Of a stretch of DNA of 64,000 bases, positions 8,636 through 17,304 are shown in pieces. The stretch covers positions 4,832,001 to 4,896,000 of the forward strand of contig NZ_PHHE01000001.1 of NCBI RefSeq assembly GCF_002813455.1, in the 5' to 3' direction. Numbering within the stretch: the stretch's first letter is position 1; each line of letters begins with the position of its first letter. The notes beneath the pieces are model-generated. The model did no database searches and was not told where the DNA came from. It saw nothing but the letters and a program-made list of their open reading frames with translations. The position numbers and the translations under genes are program-made. The DNA is from Pseudomonas baetica. Lineage in GTDB: Bacteria > Pseudomonadota > Gammaproteobacteria > Pseudomonadales > Pseudomonadaceae.

Positions 8636-8956
8636 ATGGGCTTCCGCGAACTGATCGCCGAGGTTGACGCGGTGGTGTTCGAAACGCTCGGCGACACCGC
8701 ACGGATCGAGGGTCGCGAAGAGCCAGTGCTCGGCATGTTTGCCGCGCCCTGGCTGCAACCCAAGTTCGGCAAGCTCAATACCGGGTTGCGCGAGCCTCGC
8801 TTCGAGATCCGCGTCAGCGATTCGCAAGGTCTGGAACAGGGCATGCTGGTCAGCGTTGACCTGCCTGCCTTGGATGGCGGCGGTGACTACGACCTGATCC
8901 AGCTCGAACCGAGCGGTGACGGGCTGGTCGCCCTGATTCTGAGGTTGCGGCCGTGA
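8636..8956 (+). CDS. Head-tail attachment protein (gpFII-like)
   Basis: A 106-residue protein starting two bases after the capsid stop. The short beta-rich sequence (EPVLGMFAAPWLQPKFGKLNTGLREPRFEIRV) resembles the lambda FII/head-tail joining family, which completes the neck below gpW. It overlaps the next gene by four bases. Assignment rests on position, size and family resemblance. Confidence 0.7.
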   Translation: MGFRELIAEVDAVVFETLGDTARIEGREEPVLGMFAAPWLQPKFGKLNTGLREPRFEIRVSDSQGLEQGMLVSVDLPALDGGGDYDLIQLEPSGDGLVALILRLRP

Positions 8957-9618
8957 GCGTCGGCAGCTATTTCAAACCCTCGGCCGGGGGCGGGATGATC
9001 TCTATCCAGTCCTCGGCCGCAGATTTTCAGGCGTTCCAGGACTTTGCCAAGGTGGTGCCGAAAGCGGCCGCTGCGGCGCATCGACGCGCAATCAACAAGA
9101 CGTTGGGCTGGTTGCGCACGCACATTGCCCGAGCCGTCAGCCGGTCAGAGCGCATTGCTGTTGCAGCGGTGCGTCAGCGGTTGCGCAGCTATCCGGTTTC
9201 CGGCGGTGCCGCGAGCGGCAAACTGTGGTTCGGTTTGAACGCCATCGAATCCAGCCGGATCGGCCGGGCGCGGCAAAGCGGCAGCGGTGTGTCAGTAGCG
9301 GGACGGCGTTACCAAGGCGCCTTTCTCAAGAAGGTCTACGGCAACAAACCAGACATCTGGATTCGTACAGCCAGCAAGCACTTCAACGCAGATGACTATC
9401 CCGACAGCACGGTGTCACCTGGTCGCGGGCCGAGTTCGGGTTGGGTCGCCGAAAACGGTAGTCGTTTCCCGCTGGCCAAGGCCAAGGTGTCGCTGGAGCA
9501 AGCCCGGCCGCATTTCGACAGCTGGGTCAAAAAGGCAGATGAGCGTCTGCTGGAGATTCTCAAGCAGGAACTCAACTTTGAGCTGCAGAAGTACCTTAAG
9601 AGGATCGGCAATGTCTGA
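8953..9618 (+). CDS. Minor tail protein Z-like
   Basis: 221 residues, similar in size to lambda gpZ/prophage minor tail protein Z. The N-terminal KAAAAAHRRAINKTLGWLRTHIARAVSR helix and the later YQGAFLKKVYGNKPDIWIRTASKHF segment fit that family, which prepares the tail tip for head joining. The start GTG 8953 overlaps the upstream stop in a GTGA arrangement, and the next gene overlaps this one by eight bases. Confidence 0.75.
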   Translation: MSVGSYFKPSAGGGMISIQSSAADFQAFQDFAKVVPKAAAAAHRRAINKTLGWLRTHIARAVSRSERIAVAAVRQRLRSYPVSGGAASGKLWFGLNAIESSRIGRARQSGSGVSVAGRRYQGAFLKKVYGNKPDIWIRTASKHFNADDYPDSTVSPGRGPSSGWVAENGSRFPLAKAKVSLEQARPHFDSWVKKADERLLEILKQELNFELQKYLKRIGNV

Positions 9619-10123
9619 AGAACCGTTCAGCCTGGACCAGCTTTATCGGGCGGTAGAACAGCATCTGCGTACCCACTTGCCTGGCGTACAGGCCGTCACG
9701 GCCTGGCCAGACATTAAGGATCGCGTGTTGCTGCCAGCGGTGTTTCTGGAGGTGGCCGAGATCGAGCCGGGTACCGATATCGGCACCGGCGAAACCTCGC
9801 TGGTCTGCAAGTTCGAGGCTCGGATCATTGTTGACCCGATCAAGGCGCACCATCATCAACAGGCTGTGCAATTGGCGACGCAGTTGGCGGTGTTGCTGCG
9901 TTCGCAGACGTGGGGGTTGACAGTTGAACCCGCCGAGTTTGTGCAATCGCTGCAGGACTGGACCCAGCCGCACTTGGATGGATACACCGTGTGGCTTGTT
10001 GAGTGGACTCAGCAGGTTTATCTCGGCGTTGAGGAATGGCCATGGCGGGACGAACCGCCGGGGTCGTTGGTGTTTGAAGTCGATCCGGGTGACGGGCAAT
10101 TCAGGCCGGAGGATCTGCCGTGA
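9611..10123 (+). CDS. Probable tail completion protein
   Basis: A 170-residue protein at the junction of head and tail modules. It has an N-terminal helix (SLDQLYRAVEQHLRTHLPGVQAVTAWPDI), then beta-strands (VLLPAVFLEVAEIEPG, KFEARIIVD) and a C-terminal VWLVEWTQQVYLG strand. This arrangement resembles tail completion/terminator proteins, which cap the tail tube and contact the neck. I cannot name the exact family. Overlaps at both ends indicate co-translation. Confidence 0.55.
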   Translation: MSEEPFSLDQLYRAVEQHLRTHLPGVQAVTAWPDIKDRVLLPAVFLEVAEIEPGTDIGTGETSLVCKFEARIIVDPIKAHHHQQAVQLATQLAVLLRSQTWGLTVEPAEFVQSLQDWTQPHLDGYTVWLVEWTQQVYLGVEEWPWRDEPPGSLVFEVDPGDGQFRPEDLP

Positions 10124-10686
10124 GTTACGCAAGCGCGCAGCATGACCGCATGATCGCGGGTGCGGTAAAGGCTTGCTACGTGGTCGCGGTGGATCTGTCC
10201 GCTTCGCCGCCGGTATGTCGCGTGTCGGATGGCAGTGAATGGGTCAGCGCCTGGGTGCGGTGGCACAGCATCGCCGCCGGCAAGGCCAGGCACTGGCGGG
10301 CGCCGTCTTTGGGCGAGCAGGGCAGTTTGATCAGTCCCAGCGGTGACGTGTCACAAGGCACGTTTGTCCCGGGCTTGTATGGCAATGCCGGACCGCCGCC
10401 AGATAATCGCGACCATGTCGAGGTCTGGCGTTTTGATGATGGCGGCTCGCTGGTCTACGACTGGCAGGCCAAGAGCTACAGCATCACACTCCCGAGCGGT
10501 AAGGTCACCATCAAAGTGGCCAGCACGGAAGCGGTTGTAACCGATAGCGCCGTGAGCGTCACCACCGGCAACATCAACCTGAAAGCGGCGGTGATGATCG
10601 ACGGTGCGTTGCACGTCACCAAGGGCATCACCAGCGCCGGCGCAATCATTGACGCCACTGGCAACAGTAATCACCACACGCATTAA
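10120..10686 (+). CDS. Baseplate assembly protein V (spike)
   Basis: 188 residues. GTG 10120 overlaps the previous stop, with GGAGG upstream. The OB-fold region holds APSLGEQGSLISPSGDVSQGTFVPGLYGN (about 63-90), the signature of P2 gpV. The C-terminus is a repetitive beta-helix ending in GNSNHHTH, whose histidines match the metal-binding tip of P2/phi92-type spikes that pierce the outer membrane. It is the first gene of the P2-type baseplate module. Confidence 0.9.
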   Translation: MSYASAQHDRMIAGAVKACYVVAVDLSASPPVCRVSDGSEWVSAWVRWHSIAAGKARHWRAPSLGEQGSLISPSGDVSQGTFVPGLYGNAGPPPDNRDHVEVWRFDDGGSLVYDWQAKSYSITLPSGKVTIKVASTEAVVTDSAVSVTTGNINLKAAVMIDGALHVTKGITSAGAIIDATGNSNHHTH

Positions 10687-10699
10687 CTCATTCACGACA

Positions 10700-10720
10700 G
10701 CCCGCCAGTGCGGGCTTTTT
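10700..10720 (+). terminator. Hairpin with T-run between V and a small phage gene
   Basis: GCCCGC / GCGGGC stem, 4-base loop, T5. CTGGAG (10726-10731) and ATG 10738 follow, the same layout as before the capsid gene. Confidence 0.6.
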
Positions 10721-10737
10721 CATGCCTGGAGAAACAC

Positions 10738-10986
10738 ATGGCCAAGATCGATACGACCTCAACCGAGGTACAAGCGTCCTCGGAACCGGCATTGTCATCC
10801 TCAACTTACTCATCGCCTGAGTCCTTGAAATTCCGCGACAAGCTCTACACGTCGCGACTGTTGATCGTACCCGGTACTGACCGTTCCTATCCGGTCGAGA
10901 AGGCGGCGGTCGTGGTGCCGGTCTCCGACATCGAAGCGGTCAAGTTCCTGAAAGCCAGCGAAGAATACGAGCCGTACAAGGAGTGA
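10738..10986 (+). CDS. Small phage protein of unknown function between V and W
   Basis: 82 residues. The N-terminal ~30 residues are Ser/Thr-rich and probably disordered. The rest (KFRDKLYTSRLLIVPGTDRSYPVEKAAVVVPVSDIEAVKFLKASEEYEPYKE, here summarised by its two VIVP/VVVP strands and acidic C-terminal helix) forms a compact alpha/beta domain. P2 has no gene here, so this is an insertion into the V-W-J-I order. A hairpin plus strong ribosome binding site gives it its own expression unit. It might be a baseplate or tail accessory protein; I do not recognise the family. Confidence 0.6.
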   Translation: MAKIDTTSTEVQASSEPALSSSTYSSPESLKFRDKLYTSRLLIVPGTDRSYPVEKAAVVVPVSDIEAVKFLKASEEYEPYKE

Positions 10987-10991
10987 CATCG

Positions 10992-11318
10992 ATGATCGGA
11001 ATGGATCGCCAGACCGGCCTACCCATATCCGGCATCGAGCACCTGCGGCAATCCATTGCCGACATATTGAGCACGCCGCTGGGCAGTCGCCGGCACCGCA
11101 TGGAGTACGGCAGCAAGCTGCGCCGGTTTGTCGATTTGCCCGTTAACGAGGGCTGGAAAAGCGCCGTACAGGCTGAGGTCGCCCGCGCCTTGGGGCGCTG
11201 GGAGCCACGTTTGAAGCTAGACCAGGTGCGTGTCCTTTCCGTCATTGGCGGGCAAATCAATTTGCAAATCGTCGGGAAGTACCTGGGCGACGGCGTCACG
11301 TTGGAGGTGGCTGCATGA
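10992..11318 (+). CDS. Baseplate assembly protein W (gp25-like)
   Basis: 108 residues from ATG 10992, preferred because AAGGAG ends eight bases upstream; GTG 10983 overlaps the previous stop. The GIEHLRQSIADILSTPLGSRRHRMEYGS segment is the gp25/gpW signature. This T4 gp25 homologue forms part of the inner baseplate wedge and starts sheath assembly. Four-base overlap with J. Confidence 0.9.
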   Translation: MIGMDRQTGLPISGIEHLRQSIADILSTPLGSRRHRMEYGSKLRRFVDLPVNEGWKSAVQAEVARALGRWEPRLKLDQVRVLSVIGGQINLQIVGKYLGDGVTLEVAA

Positions 11319-12196
11319 GTACCGTTGATCTGTCGTCGCTGCCGGCGCCGACCGTGTTGGAGCCTCTGGACTTCGAAGAGGTCTATCAGGACGGTTTAGG
11401 CGTCTTTCGTGGGTACATGGGTGGCAACTGGACGGCCGCGCTGGAAAGCGATCCCGTGGTCAAAGTGCTTGAGGTTGGGGCTTACAACAAGGTCGGCAAC
11501 CGCGCCCGGGTCAATGACGCCGGCAAGGCGCTATTGCTGGCGCATGCCATTCGCGGCGACCTCGATCACTTGGGGGCCAACGTCAATCTGCAGCGCCTGG
11601 TCATTCAGGCCGAGGATCTGCTGGCAGTGCCGCCGGTGCCCAAGGTCATGGAAGACGACGACCCGTTTCGAGAGCGCATCCAGTTGGCCTATGAGGGTTT
11701 GACCACAGCCGGCCCACGTAACAGCTACATCCTGCATGCGCGTAACGCTTCTGGACTGGTGGCAGACGCCACGGCCGAAAGCCCGGCGCCTTGCTACGTT
11801 ACGGTCACGGTGCTGGGGTTTGATGGGGAGGGTGAAGCGCCGCCGGAGCTGCTGGCGACGGTGGCCGCTGCGCTGAATGACGATGATGTGCGTCCGGTCG
11901 GTGATCGTGTGACCGTGCAGAGCGCGCACGTGATCCGCTACGAGATTGACGCCATCTTGCACATGGCTGGCGCCGGCCCCGAAGCAGATGCCAGTTTGGC
12001 CGAGGCGAAAAGTCGCTTGGCAGCCTGGATCAATCCACGCAAGCGGCTGGGCGTCGAAGTCGCCCGCTCCGCTGTTGACGCTCAGTTGCACGTTGCCGGA
12101 GTTGCCCGGGTTGAGTTGGTCGGGTGGCAGGATCTGGCCCCGACCAAGGCGCAGGCGGCGTTCTGTACGCGCTACAACGTGAGGCTGGCGGGCTGA
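11315..12196 (+). CDS. Baseplate protein J-like
   Basis: 293 residues, close to P2 gpJ (~300). Recognisable segments are VLEPLDFEEVYQD near 12-25, FRERIQLAYEGLTTAGPRNSYILHAR near 118-143 and an ALNDDDVRPVGDRVTVQSA region near 187-205. This is the T4 gp6-like wedge protein that links the baseplate rim. It is followed after one base by I. Confidence 0.92.
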   Translation: MSTVDLSSLPAPTVLEPLDFEEVYQDGLGVFRGYMGGNWTAALESDPVVKVLEVGAYNKVGNRARVNDAGKALLLAHAIRGDLDHLGANVNLQRLVIQAEDLLAVPPVPKVMEDDDPFRERIQLAYEGLTTAGPRNSYILHARNASGLVADATAESPAPCYVTVTVLGFDGEGEAPPELLATVAAALNDDDVRPVGDRVTVQSAHVIRYEIDAILHMAGAGPEADASLAEAKSRLAAWINPRKRLGVEVARSAVDAQLHVAGVARVELVGWQDLAPTKAQAAFCTRYNVRLAG

Positions 12197-12197
12197 T

Positions 12198-12806
12198 ATG
12201 AAAAGTCTACTGCCGCTCAACAGCACGCAACTGGAACGGGCCATGGAGGCCGCGTTTTTCGAAAAGACGATTGTCCCTCTGCGCGACCTCTACAACCCCG
12301 ACACCTGCCCGGTGCACCTGCTGCCGCATCTGGCGTGGGCGTGGTCGGTCGATCGCTGGGACTACCGATGGTCTGAGGCGACCAAGCGCGCGGCCATCAA
12401 GGCGTCTTTCTACATTCACAAACACAAGGGCACCATCGGCGCGCTGCGCCGTGTGGTCGAGCCGCTGGGCTATCTGATCGAGATTGTCGAGTGGTTCAAG
12501 ACCGTGCCCGAGGGCGTGCCGGGCACCTTCGCGCTGAAGGTCGGGGTGCTGGATACCGGCATCACCGAAGAGATGTATCAGGAGCTAGAGCGCCTGATTG
12601 ATGACGCCAAGCCTGTCACGCGGCAACTGACCGGGCTGGCGATCAGCCTGGAAACCCAAGGCAATTTAAACATCGCCGTATCCCTTTACGAGGGCGACGA
12701 AATCGACGTTTACCCACCCGTCATGCGTGACATCGAGGTCACCGGCAGCTTTGGCGTGGTCGGACGCGAACACACCATAGACACCCTGGACGTTTATTAT
12801 GATTGA
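12198..12806 (+). CDS. Tail protein I
   Basis: 202 residues, starting right after J. CPVHLLPHLAWAWSVDRWDYRW (about 33-54) and KHKGTIGALRRVVEPLGY (about 75-92) are diagnostic of the P2 gpI family, a baseplate wedge component that anchors tail fibres. It overlaps the fibre gene by eight bases. Confidence 0.92.
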   Translation: MKSLLPLNSTQLERAMEAAFFEKTIVPLRDLYNPDTCPVHLLPHLAWAWSVDRWDYRWSEATKRAAIKASFYIHKHKGTIGALRRVVEPLGYLIEIVEWFKTVPEGVPGTFALKVGVLDTGITEEMYQELERLIDDAKPVTRQLTGLAISLETQGNLNIAVSLYEGDEIDVYPPVMRDIEVTGSFGVVGREHTIDTLDVYYD

Positions 12807-14466
12807 TGCGAATTCGCAGTTTTTCGCCATCCTCACGAACGTGGGGATGGCCAAGCAGGCGAACGCCGACGCGCTCGGCGTTGCCTGGAAACTTACGGAA
12901 ATGGGCATTGGAGATGCCAATCCGACCGGAGTGGAAAAGCCGCCCGATCCGATACCCTCGCCTACGCAGACCAAGTTGCTCAACGAGTGGCGGCGAAAGC
13001 CGCTCAACCAACTGAAGATCGACCCGGTTAACCCGGCCGTGATCATCGCCGAGCAGATCATTCCCGCCGATGAGGGTGGTAAGTGGATCCGCGAAATCGG
13101 CCTCTACGATGCGGACGGCGATCTGGTGGCGGTGGCCAACTGCGCGCCGAGCTTCAAGCCGCTGCTGTCGCAAGGCTCGGGCCGCACGCAGATCGTGCGG
13201 ATGAACTTCATTGTCACCAGCACCGGCAACATTCAGCTCAAGATTGATCCGGCGATTGTGCTGGCCTCGCGGGCCTACGTCGACGCGGCGATTCTGGAAG
13301 TGCTGCCGAAGAACAAAAAAACCGGCGAATATACGCGGGTCAAGGTCAATGATCGTGGTGTGGTGGTGTCCGGCGACAACCCGGACACGCTGGCCAAGAT
13401 GGGCATCAAGGACAGTTACACCAAAACCGAGATCGAGGCGATGATTGCCCAGGCTTCGGCGTTGCCGGTGGGTGCAACGGTTGCATTTCCGTTGGATAAG
13501 GTGGCGCCCGGGTTTCTGGAGCTGGATGGTAGCGTCAAGAGCATTGCTGTCTATCCAGATCTGTCGGCGTTTCTTGGTGCGGCGTTCAACAAGGGTGACG
13601 AGGGCGCTGGCAATTTCCGCTTGCCGGAATCACGCGGCGAGTTCTTGCGTGGCTGGGATCATGGTCGTGGCGTGGATGCGGGGCGAGCAGTTGGGAGTTG
13701 GCAAAAAGCAACGCTGACGGCAACGGATGTTGTAACCCCTGCGGGCTTGGGGATTCAGTCCGCTGCTGCTGGATGGAAGCATAACGCGGATGGTTCGGGC
13801 ACTGGCCATCCGTTTGTTGGTGGTGATGTTGTTAGTGCAGCGCAGTATGTTGGCGCCGGAGTCTCTGTTATCGATCCTGCGTCCTCATCAGCGGCGGTTT
13901 ACCTGACGGATGACAGTCAATACGCGCGTGGTGCTCTTGTTGGGTCTCGTCCGCGCAACTTGTCAGTGATCTGGTGTATCAAGGCCTGGAACGCGCCCAT
14001 CAATCAGGGAAATATCGACATCGCCGCACTTGCGGCTTTGGCGACGCAGGCCACTGAAATCAAGCTCGGCACGGCCAAGATCGCCACGCAGGCGCTGACG
14101 GATGCCGGCGTCGATGACGCCACAATGGTTACGCCCAAAAAACTGCGTGCTGGCTTCTTGTCGAGCTTTACGGCTAACGGCTATTTGGCGCTCCCGTCGT
14201 GGTTGGGGGGGCTTGTTATTCAGTGGGGCAGCCTAAGCGTTATCGGTACTGCGACTGTTCCGCTTCCCATGGCTTGGCCCGCCGGAAAATGCTTTGGCGT
14301 GTGGGGTACGGGGCAGACGGGTGTTGATGGCGCCTCTGGCGGTTCTGCATGGGTTGAGTCGGCTGTGGTGAGTAATTCGCAGATATTTTTAAAGGTTGTC
14401 ACGTCGAGTTCGTCGGGGAACGTCCAGGGGAATCGGGGTGTTTCTTGGCTGGCCATCGGCAAATAA
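12799..14466 (+). CDS. Tail fibre / collar protein (host recognition)
   Basis: 555 residues. Residues 1-150 are the conserved N-terminal collar domain that attaches to the baseplate (FFAILTNVGMAKQANADALG, GGKWIREIGLYDADGDL). A phage-collar fold follows with FRLPESRGEFLRGWDHGRGVDAGR (about 273-296) and PRNLSVIWCIKAWN (about 389-402). The distal end (LGGLVIQWG...NRGVSWLAIGK) is a short fibre tip typical of variable receptor-binding regions. From about 13.7 kb synonymous codon use becomes less GC-biased than in the baseplate genes, as expected for exchangeable tips. Confidence 0.88.
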   Translation: MIDANSQFFAILTNVGMAKQANADALGVAWKLTEMGIGDANPTGVEKPPDPIPSPTQTKLLNEWRRKPLNQLKIDPVNPAVIIAEQIIPADEGGKWIREIGLYDADGDLVAVANCAPSFKPLLSQGSGRTQIVRMNFIVTSTGNIQLKIDPAIVLASRAYVDAAILEVLPKNKKTGEYTRVKVNDRGVVVSGDNPDTLAKMGIKDSYTKTEIEAMIAQASALPVGATVAFPLDKVAPGFLELDGSVKSIAVYPDLSAFLGAAFNKGDEGAGNFRLPESRGEFLRGWDHGRGVDAGRAVGSWQKATLTATDVVTPAGLGIQSAAAGWKHNADGSGTGHPFVGGDVVSAAQYVGAGVSVIDPASSSAAVYLTDDSQYARGALVGSRPRNLSVIWCIKAWNAPINQGNIDIAALAALATQATEIKLGTAKIATQALTDAGVDDATMVTPKKLRAGFLSSFTANGYLALPSWLGGLVIQWGSLSVIGTATVPLPMAWPAGKCFGVWGTGQTGVDGASGGSAWVESAVVSNSQIFLKVVTSSSSGNVQGNRGVSWLAIGK

Positions 14467-14476
14467 AGGAGTTGGC

Positions 14477-14905
14477 ATGCGCTATTACAGTCCGACCACG
14501 GGTAGTACCTACCTAAAGGGGGTTCACGCGATGATCCCCGACGATGCGATCCCTATTTCTGAGGAGTGCTATTTATCGGTGATTGCTTGCCGAGTGGATG
14601 GGAAGGTTCGCAGTCATGACGCTGAGGGGCTGCCGATCTTGATTGATCCGCCGGCGCCCAGCGCTGAGGTTCTTGAGGGGATCGAAAGGGGCTGGCGCGA
14701 CGATCAGTTGGTGCAAACTGACAACCTGGTGATCCGTCACCGTGACGAGCTTGAGGACGGCAGCTTAACAACCCTTAGCGCTGAGCAGTACGCCCAACTG
14801 CAAGCGTTCCGCCGAGCGCTTCGAAACTGGCCGGAAGGTGACGAGTTCCCGCTTGTCGATCACCGTCCGGTGGTACCTCCTTGGTTGGCCGCTCAACCTC
14901 AATAA
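14477..14905 (+). CDS. Tail fibre assembly chaperone
   Basis: 142 residues with GGAG upstream of ATG 14477. The central segment RGWRDDQLVQTDNLVIRHRDELEDG and AQLQAFRRALRNWPE match the phage tail assembly chaperone family that folds fibre tips. Position directly after the fibre gene supports it; such chaperones usually co-evolve with their fibre. Confidence 0.8.
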   Translation: MRYYSPTTGSTYLKGVHAMIPDDAIPISEECYLSVIACRVDGKVRSHDAEGLPILIDPPAPSAEVLEGIERGWRDDQLVQTDNLVIRHRDELEDGSLTTLSAEQYAQLQAFRRALRNWPEGDEFPLVDHRPVVPPWLAAQPQ

Positions 14906-14934
14906 ACGCCTCGCACTGACGGGGCGTTTTCTTT
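14906..14934 (+). terminator. Terminator after the tail-fibre chaperone gene
   Basis: Stem ACGCCTC / GGGGCGT (one G-T pair), then TTTTCTTTT. It closes the baseplate/fibre block. Confidence 0.55.
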
Positions 14935-14962
14935 TCCGTTACGCGTAACACAACACCTTCAC

Positions 14963-14986
14963 AGCCTCGCTCATGCGGGGCTTTTT
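14963..14986 (+). terminator. Hairpin with T-run ahead of the sheath gene
   Basis: Stem AGCCTCGC / GCGGGGCT, 4-base loop, T5. CTGGAG follows, then ATG 15008 of the sheath gene. Second hairpin in a row, so read-through into the sheath block may be controlled. Confidence 0.6.
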
Positions 14987-15007
14987 CGTTTCTGGAGACT
15001 GACCCTT

Positions 15008-16174
15008 ATGAGTATTTTCCACGGTGTGACGACCACGTCGGTCGACACTGGCGCCCGCACCATCTCGCTGCCGTCGTCATCGATCATCGGTCTGTGTGAC
15101 ACCTTCACCCCGGGCGTTCTCGGCGGCGGCACGGCCAAAGCCGGCGAACTGAAGTTGATCACCACCGAGCGCGAAGCCATTGCCGCCTTCGGCGCCGATT
15201 CGGCAATCACCAGGGCCTGTCAGGCGATCTACGTCAAGGCCAAGGCGGTGATCGTCGCCATCGGCGTGCCCAAGCTGGAAGACGCGGCGCTGCAAACCTC
15301 GGCGATCATCGGCGGCGAACTGGTCTCGGGTCAGCGTACCGGCCTGCAGGCGCTGCTCGACGGTAAAAGCCTGTTCAACGCACAGCCGCGGTTGTTGATC
15401 GCGCCGGGTCACACCGCGACTCAGGCGGTGGCCACGGCGCTCGATAGCGTGGCGCAGAAACTGCGCGCCATCGGCATCATCGACGGCCCGGGCACCACCG
15501 ATGAGGCCGCCATGGCCTACGCCGATAACTTCGGCAGTCGCAACCTGTTCATGGTCGACCCGGGCGTCAAGTATTGGGACACCCTCACCAGCAAGACTGT
15601 CGACGCGCCCGGTTCGGCTTGGGCAGCGGGGCTGTTCGCGTGGACGGATGCGGAATACGGCTTCTGGGCTTCGCCATCGAACAAGGAGTTGACCGGCATC
15701 ACCGGGACCGGTCGCGCGGTCGAGTACCTGGACGGCGACGAGACCTGCCGGGCCAACCTGCTCAACAACGCCAATATCACCACGATCATTCGCGACGACG
15801 GTTACCGCCTGTGGGGTAATCGCACGCTGTCGAGCGATCCGAAGTGGGCGTTCGTTACCCGCGTTCGCACGCTGTTCATCCTCATGGACGCGGTGCAGGC
15901 GGGGCACAAGTGGGCGGTCGACCGCTCGATCACCAAGACCTACGTGACCGATGTCACCAACGGCCTGGATGCATTCATGCGCGACCTGAAAGCACAGGGC
16001 GCAATCATCAACTTTGAAGTGTTCGCCGACACCGAACTGAACACGGCCAGTCAGATCGCCCAGGGCAAGGTGTATTGGCGCATCCGTTTCACCGATGTGC
16101 CGCCGGCAGAAAACCCGAATTTCCTTTTCGAAGTCACCGATCAGTGGATGACCGAAGTGCTTGAAGCAGCCTAA
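15008..16174 (+). CDS. Tail sheath protein FI
   Basis: 388 residues, equal in size to P2 gpFI. The N-terminus (FFHGVTTTSVDTGARTISLPSSSIIGL without its first residues) and LLIAPGHTATQAVATAL near 132-148 are typical. The C-terminal LNTASQIAQGKVYWRIRFTDVPPAENPNF is the conserved sheath end. It forms the contractile outer tube that drives the spike into the cell and identifies the phage as a myovirus. Confidence 0.95.
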   Translation: MSIFHGVTTTSVDTGARTISLPSSSIIGLCDTFTPGVLGGGTAKAGELKLITTEREAIAAFGADSAITRACQAIYVKAKAVIVAIGVPKLEDAALQTSAIIGGELVSGQRTGLQALLDGKSLFNAQPRLLIAPGHTATQAVATALDSVAQKLRAIGIIDGPGTTDEAAMAYADNFGSRNLFMVDPGVKYWDTLTSKTVDAPGSAWAAGLFAWTDAEYGFWASPSNKELTGITGTGRAVEYLDGDETCRANLLNNANITTIIRDDGYRLWGNRTLSSDPKWAFVTRVRTLFILMDAVQAGHKWAVDRSITKTYVTDVTNGLDAFMRDLKAQGAIINFEVFADTELNTASQIAQGKVYWRIRFTDVPPAENPNFLFEVTDQWMTEVLEAA

Positions 16175-16187
16175 GGGGGCGTAACCA

Positions 16188-16691
16188 ATGATTCCTCAGA
16201 CTTTGTACAACACCAACCTGTTCGTCGACGGCGTGAACTTCTCCGGCGACGTCCCCAGCCTGACGCTGCCCAAGCTGACCACCAAGACCGACGAATACCG
16301 TGGCGGCGGCATGGCCGGTCCTATCGAGATGGATCAGGGGCTTGAGAAAATGGAAGCCTCGTTTGTCACCAAGGGCGTGCGCCGCGAGTCGCTCAAATAC
16401 TTCGGCCTGGCTGACGGCACCGCGTTCAACGCGACGTTCCGAGGTGCTTTTAAGGGCCAAAAGGGCGCGGTGACAGCGGTCGTTGCCACCCTGCGCGGTC
16501 GCCTCAAAGAGGTCGATCTCGGTGACTGGAAAGCCGGTGATGCTGCCGAGATCAAACACGCCGTTGCGGTCACCTACTACAAGCTCGAAATCGACGGGCG
16601 CCTGATGTACGAGATCGACATGGTTGCCGGCATTCAGGTGATCGACGGCAAAGACCAACTGCTCGAAGTGCGCCAGGCACTCGGCCTGTAA
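16188..16691 (+). CDS. Major tail tube protein FII
   Basis: 167 residues, P2 gpFII size. LYNTNLFVDGVNFSGDVPSLTLPKL and the GGGMAGPIEMDQGLEKMEASF segment are diagnostic. It forms the inner tube inside the sheath and follows it after 13 bases, as in P2. Confidence 0.95.
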   Translation: MIPQTLYNTNLFVDGVNFSGDVPSLTLPKLTTKTDEYRGGGMAGPIEMDQGLEKMEASFVTKGVRRESLKYFGLADGTAFNATFRGAFKGQKGAVTAVVATLRGRLKEVDLGDWKAGDAAEIKHAVAVTYYKLEIDGRLMYEIDMVAGIQVIDGKDQLLEVRQALGL

Positions 16692-16704
16692 GGAATAGAT
16701 TCAG

Positions 16705-17304
16705 ATGACTCAAGCAATCGCTAAAAACCTGCCGGCCTGGCTGTCGCTCAGTTCAGTCGGTGCCGTCGTAACGCTGACCCGCCCAAGCCAAGCCAATAGC
16801 ATCGACGTCGAGACGTTGAACCTGCGCAACCCGACCGTGCGTGAAGTGCGCGCGGCTGATCGTGCTGCCAACGGCGACGACGAACAGCGCGAACTGATGT
16901 TGTTCGCAGGTCTCGCCGAAGTCGGACTGAAGGATCTGGAAGGCCTCAAGCTGACGGATTATCGCCGCGTACAAACGGCGTATTCGCACCTGGTACCGAA
17001 AACCGATTATTCGGACGCGATGCCGGCGTGGTTGTCGCTGACCACCGATCAGGTGCTGGTAACGCTGTCGTGCCCGAGCGAGATCAACGGCGTGACCGTC
17101 GACAAGCTGGCCTTGCGTTCGCCGACCGTGGGCGACGTGCGTGCCGCTAACCGTGAGGTGGGTGGCGACGATGAGCAGCGCGAGCTGGTGTTGTTTGCTG
17201 CGTTGTCCGGTGCGCCTGTCGCGGATCTGGAGGGGCTGAAGCTGGTGGATTTTAACCGCTTGCAGGCCGGCTATTTTCGCATGGACAACGACGACGGGCT
17301 TTAA
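16705..17304 (+). CDS. Tail assembly chaperone E, internally duplicated
   Basis: 199 residues made of two homologous copies: about residues 9-96 and 108-195. Both contain PAWLSL, a VTL strand, NPTV/SPTV, VRAA, GDDEQREL, LF, DLEGLKL and a DYRRVQ/DFNRLQ end. The usual family member is a single ~90-100 residue domain. The protein guides tape-measure folding and tail-length control together with the frameshifted E+E' form. The 3' end carries CTT TAA, a +1 slip candidate leading into the E' frame. Confidence 0.85.
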   Translation: MTQAIAKNLPAWLSLSSVGAVVTLTRPSQANSIDVETLNLRNPTVREVRAADRAANGDDEQRELMLFAGLAEVGLKDLEGLKLTDYRRVQTAYSHLVPKTDYSDAMPAWLSLTTDQVLVTLSCPSEINGVTVDKLALRSPTVGDVRAANREVGGDDEQRELVLFAALSGAPVADLEGLKLVDFNRLQAGYFRMDNDDGL

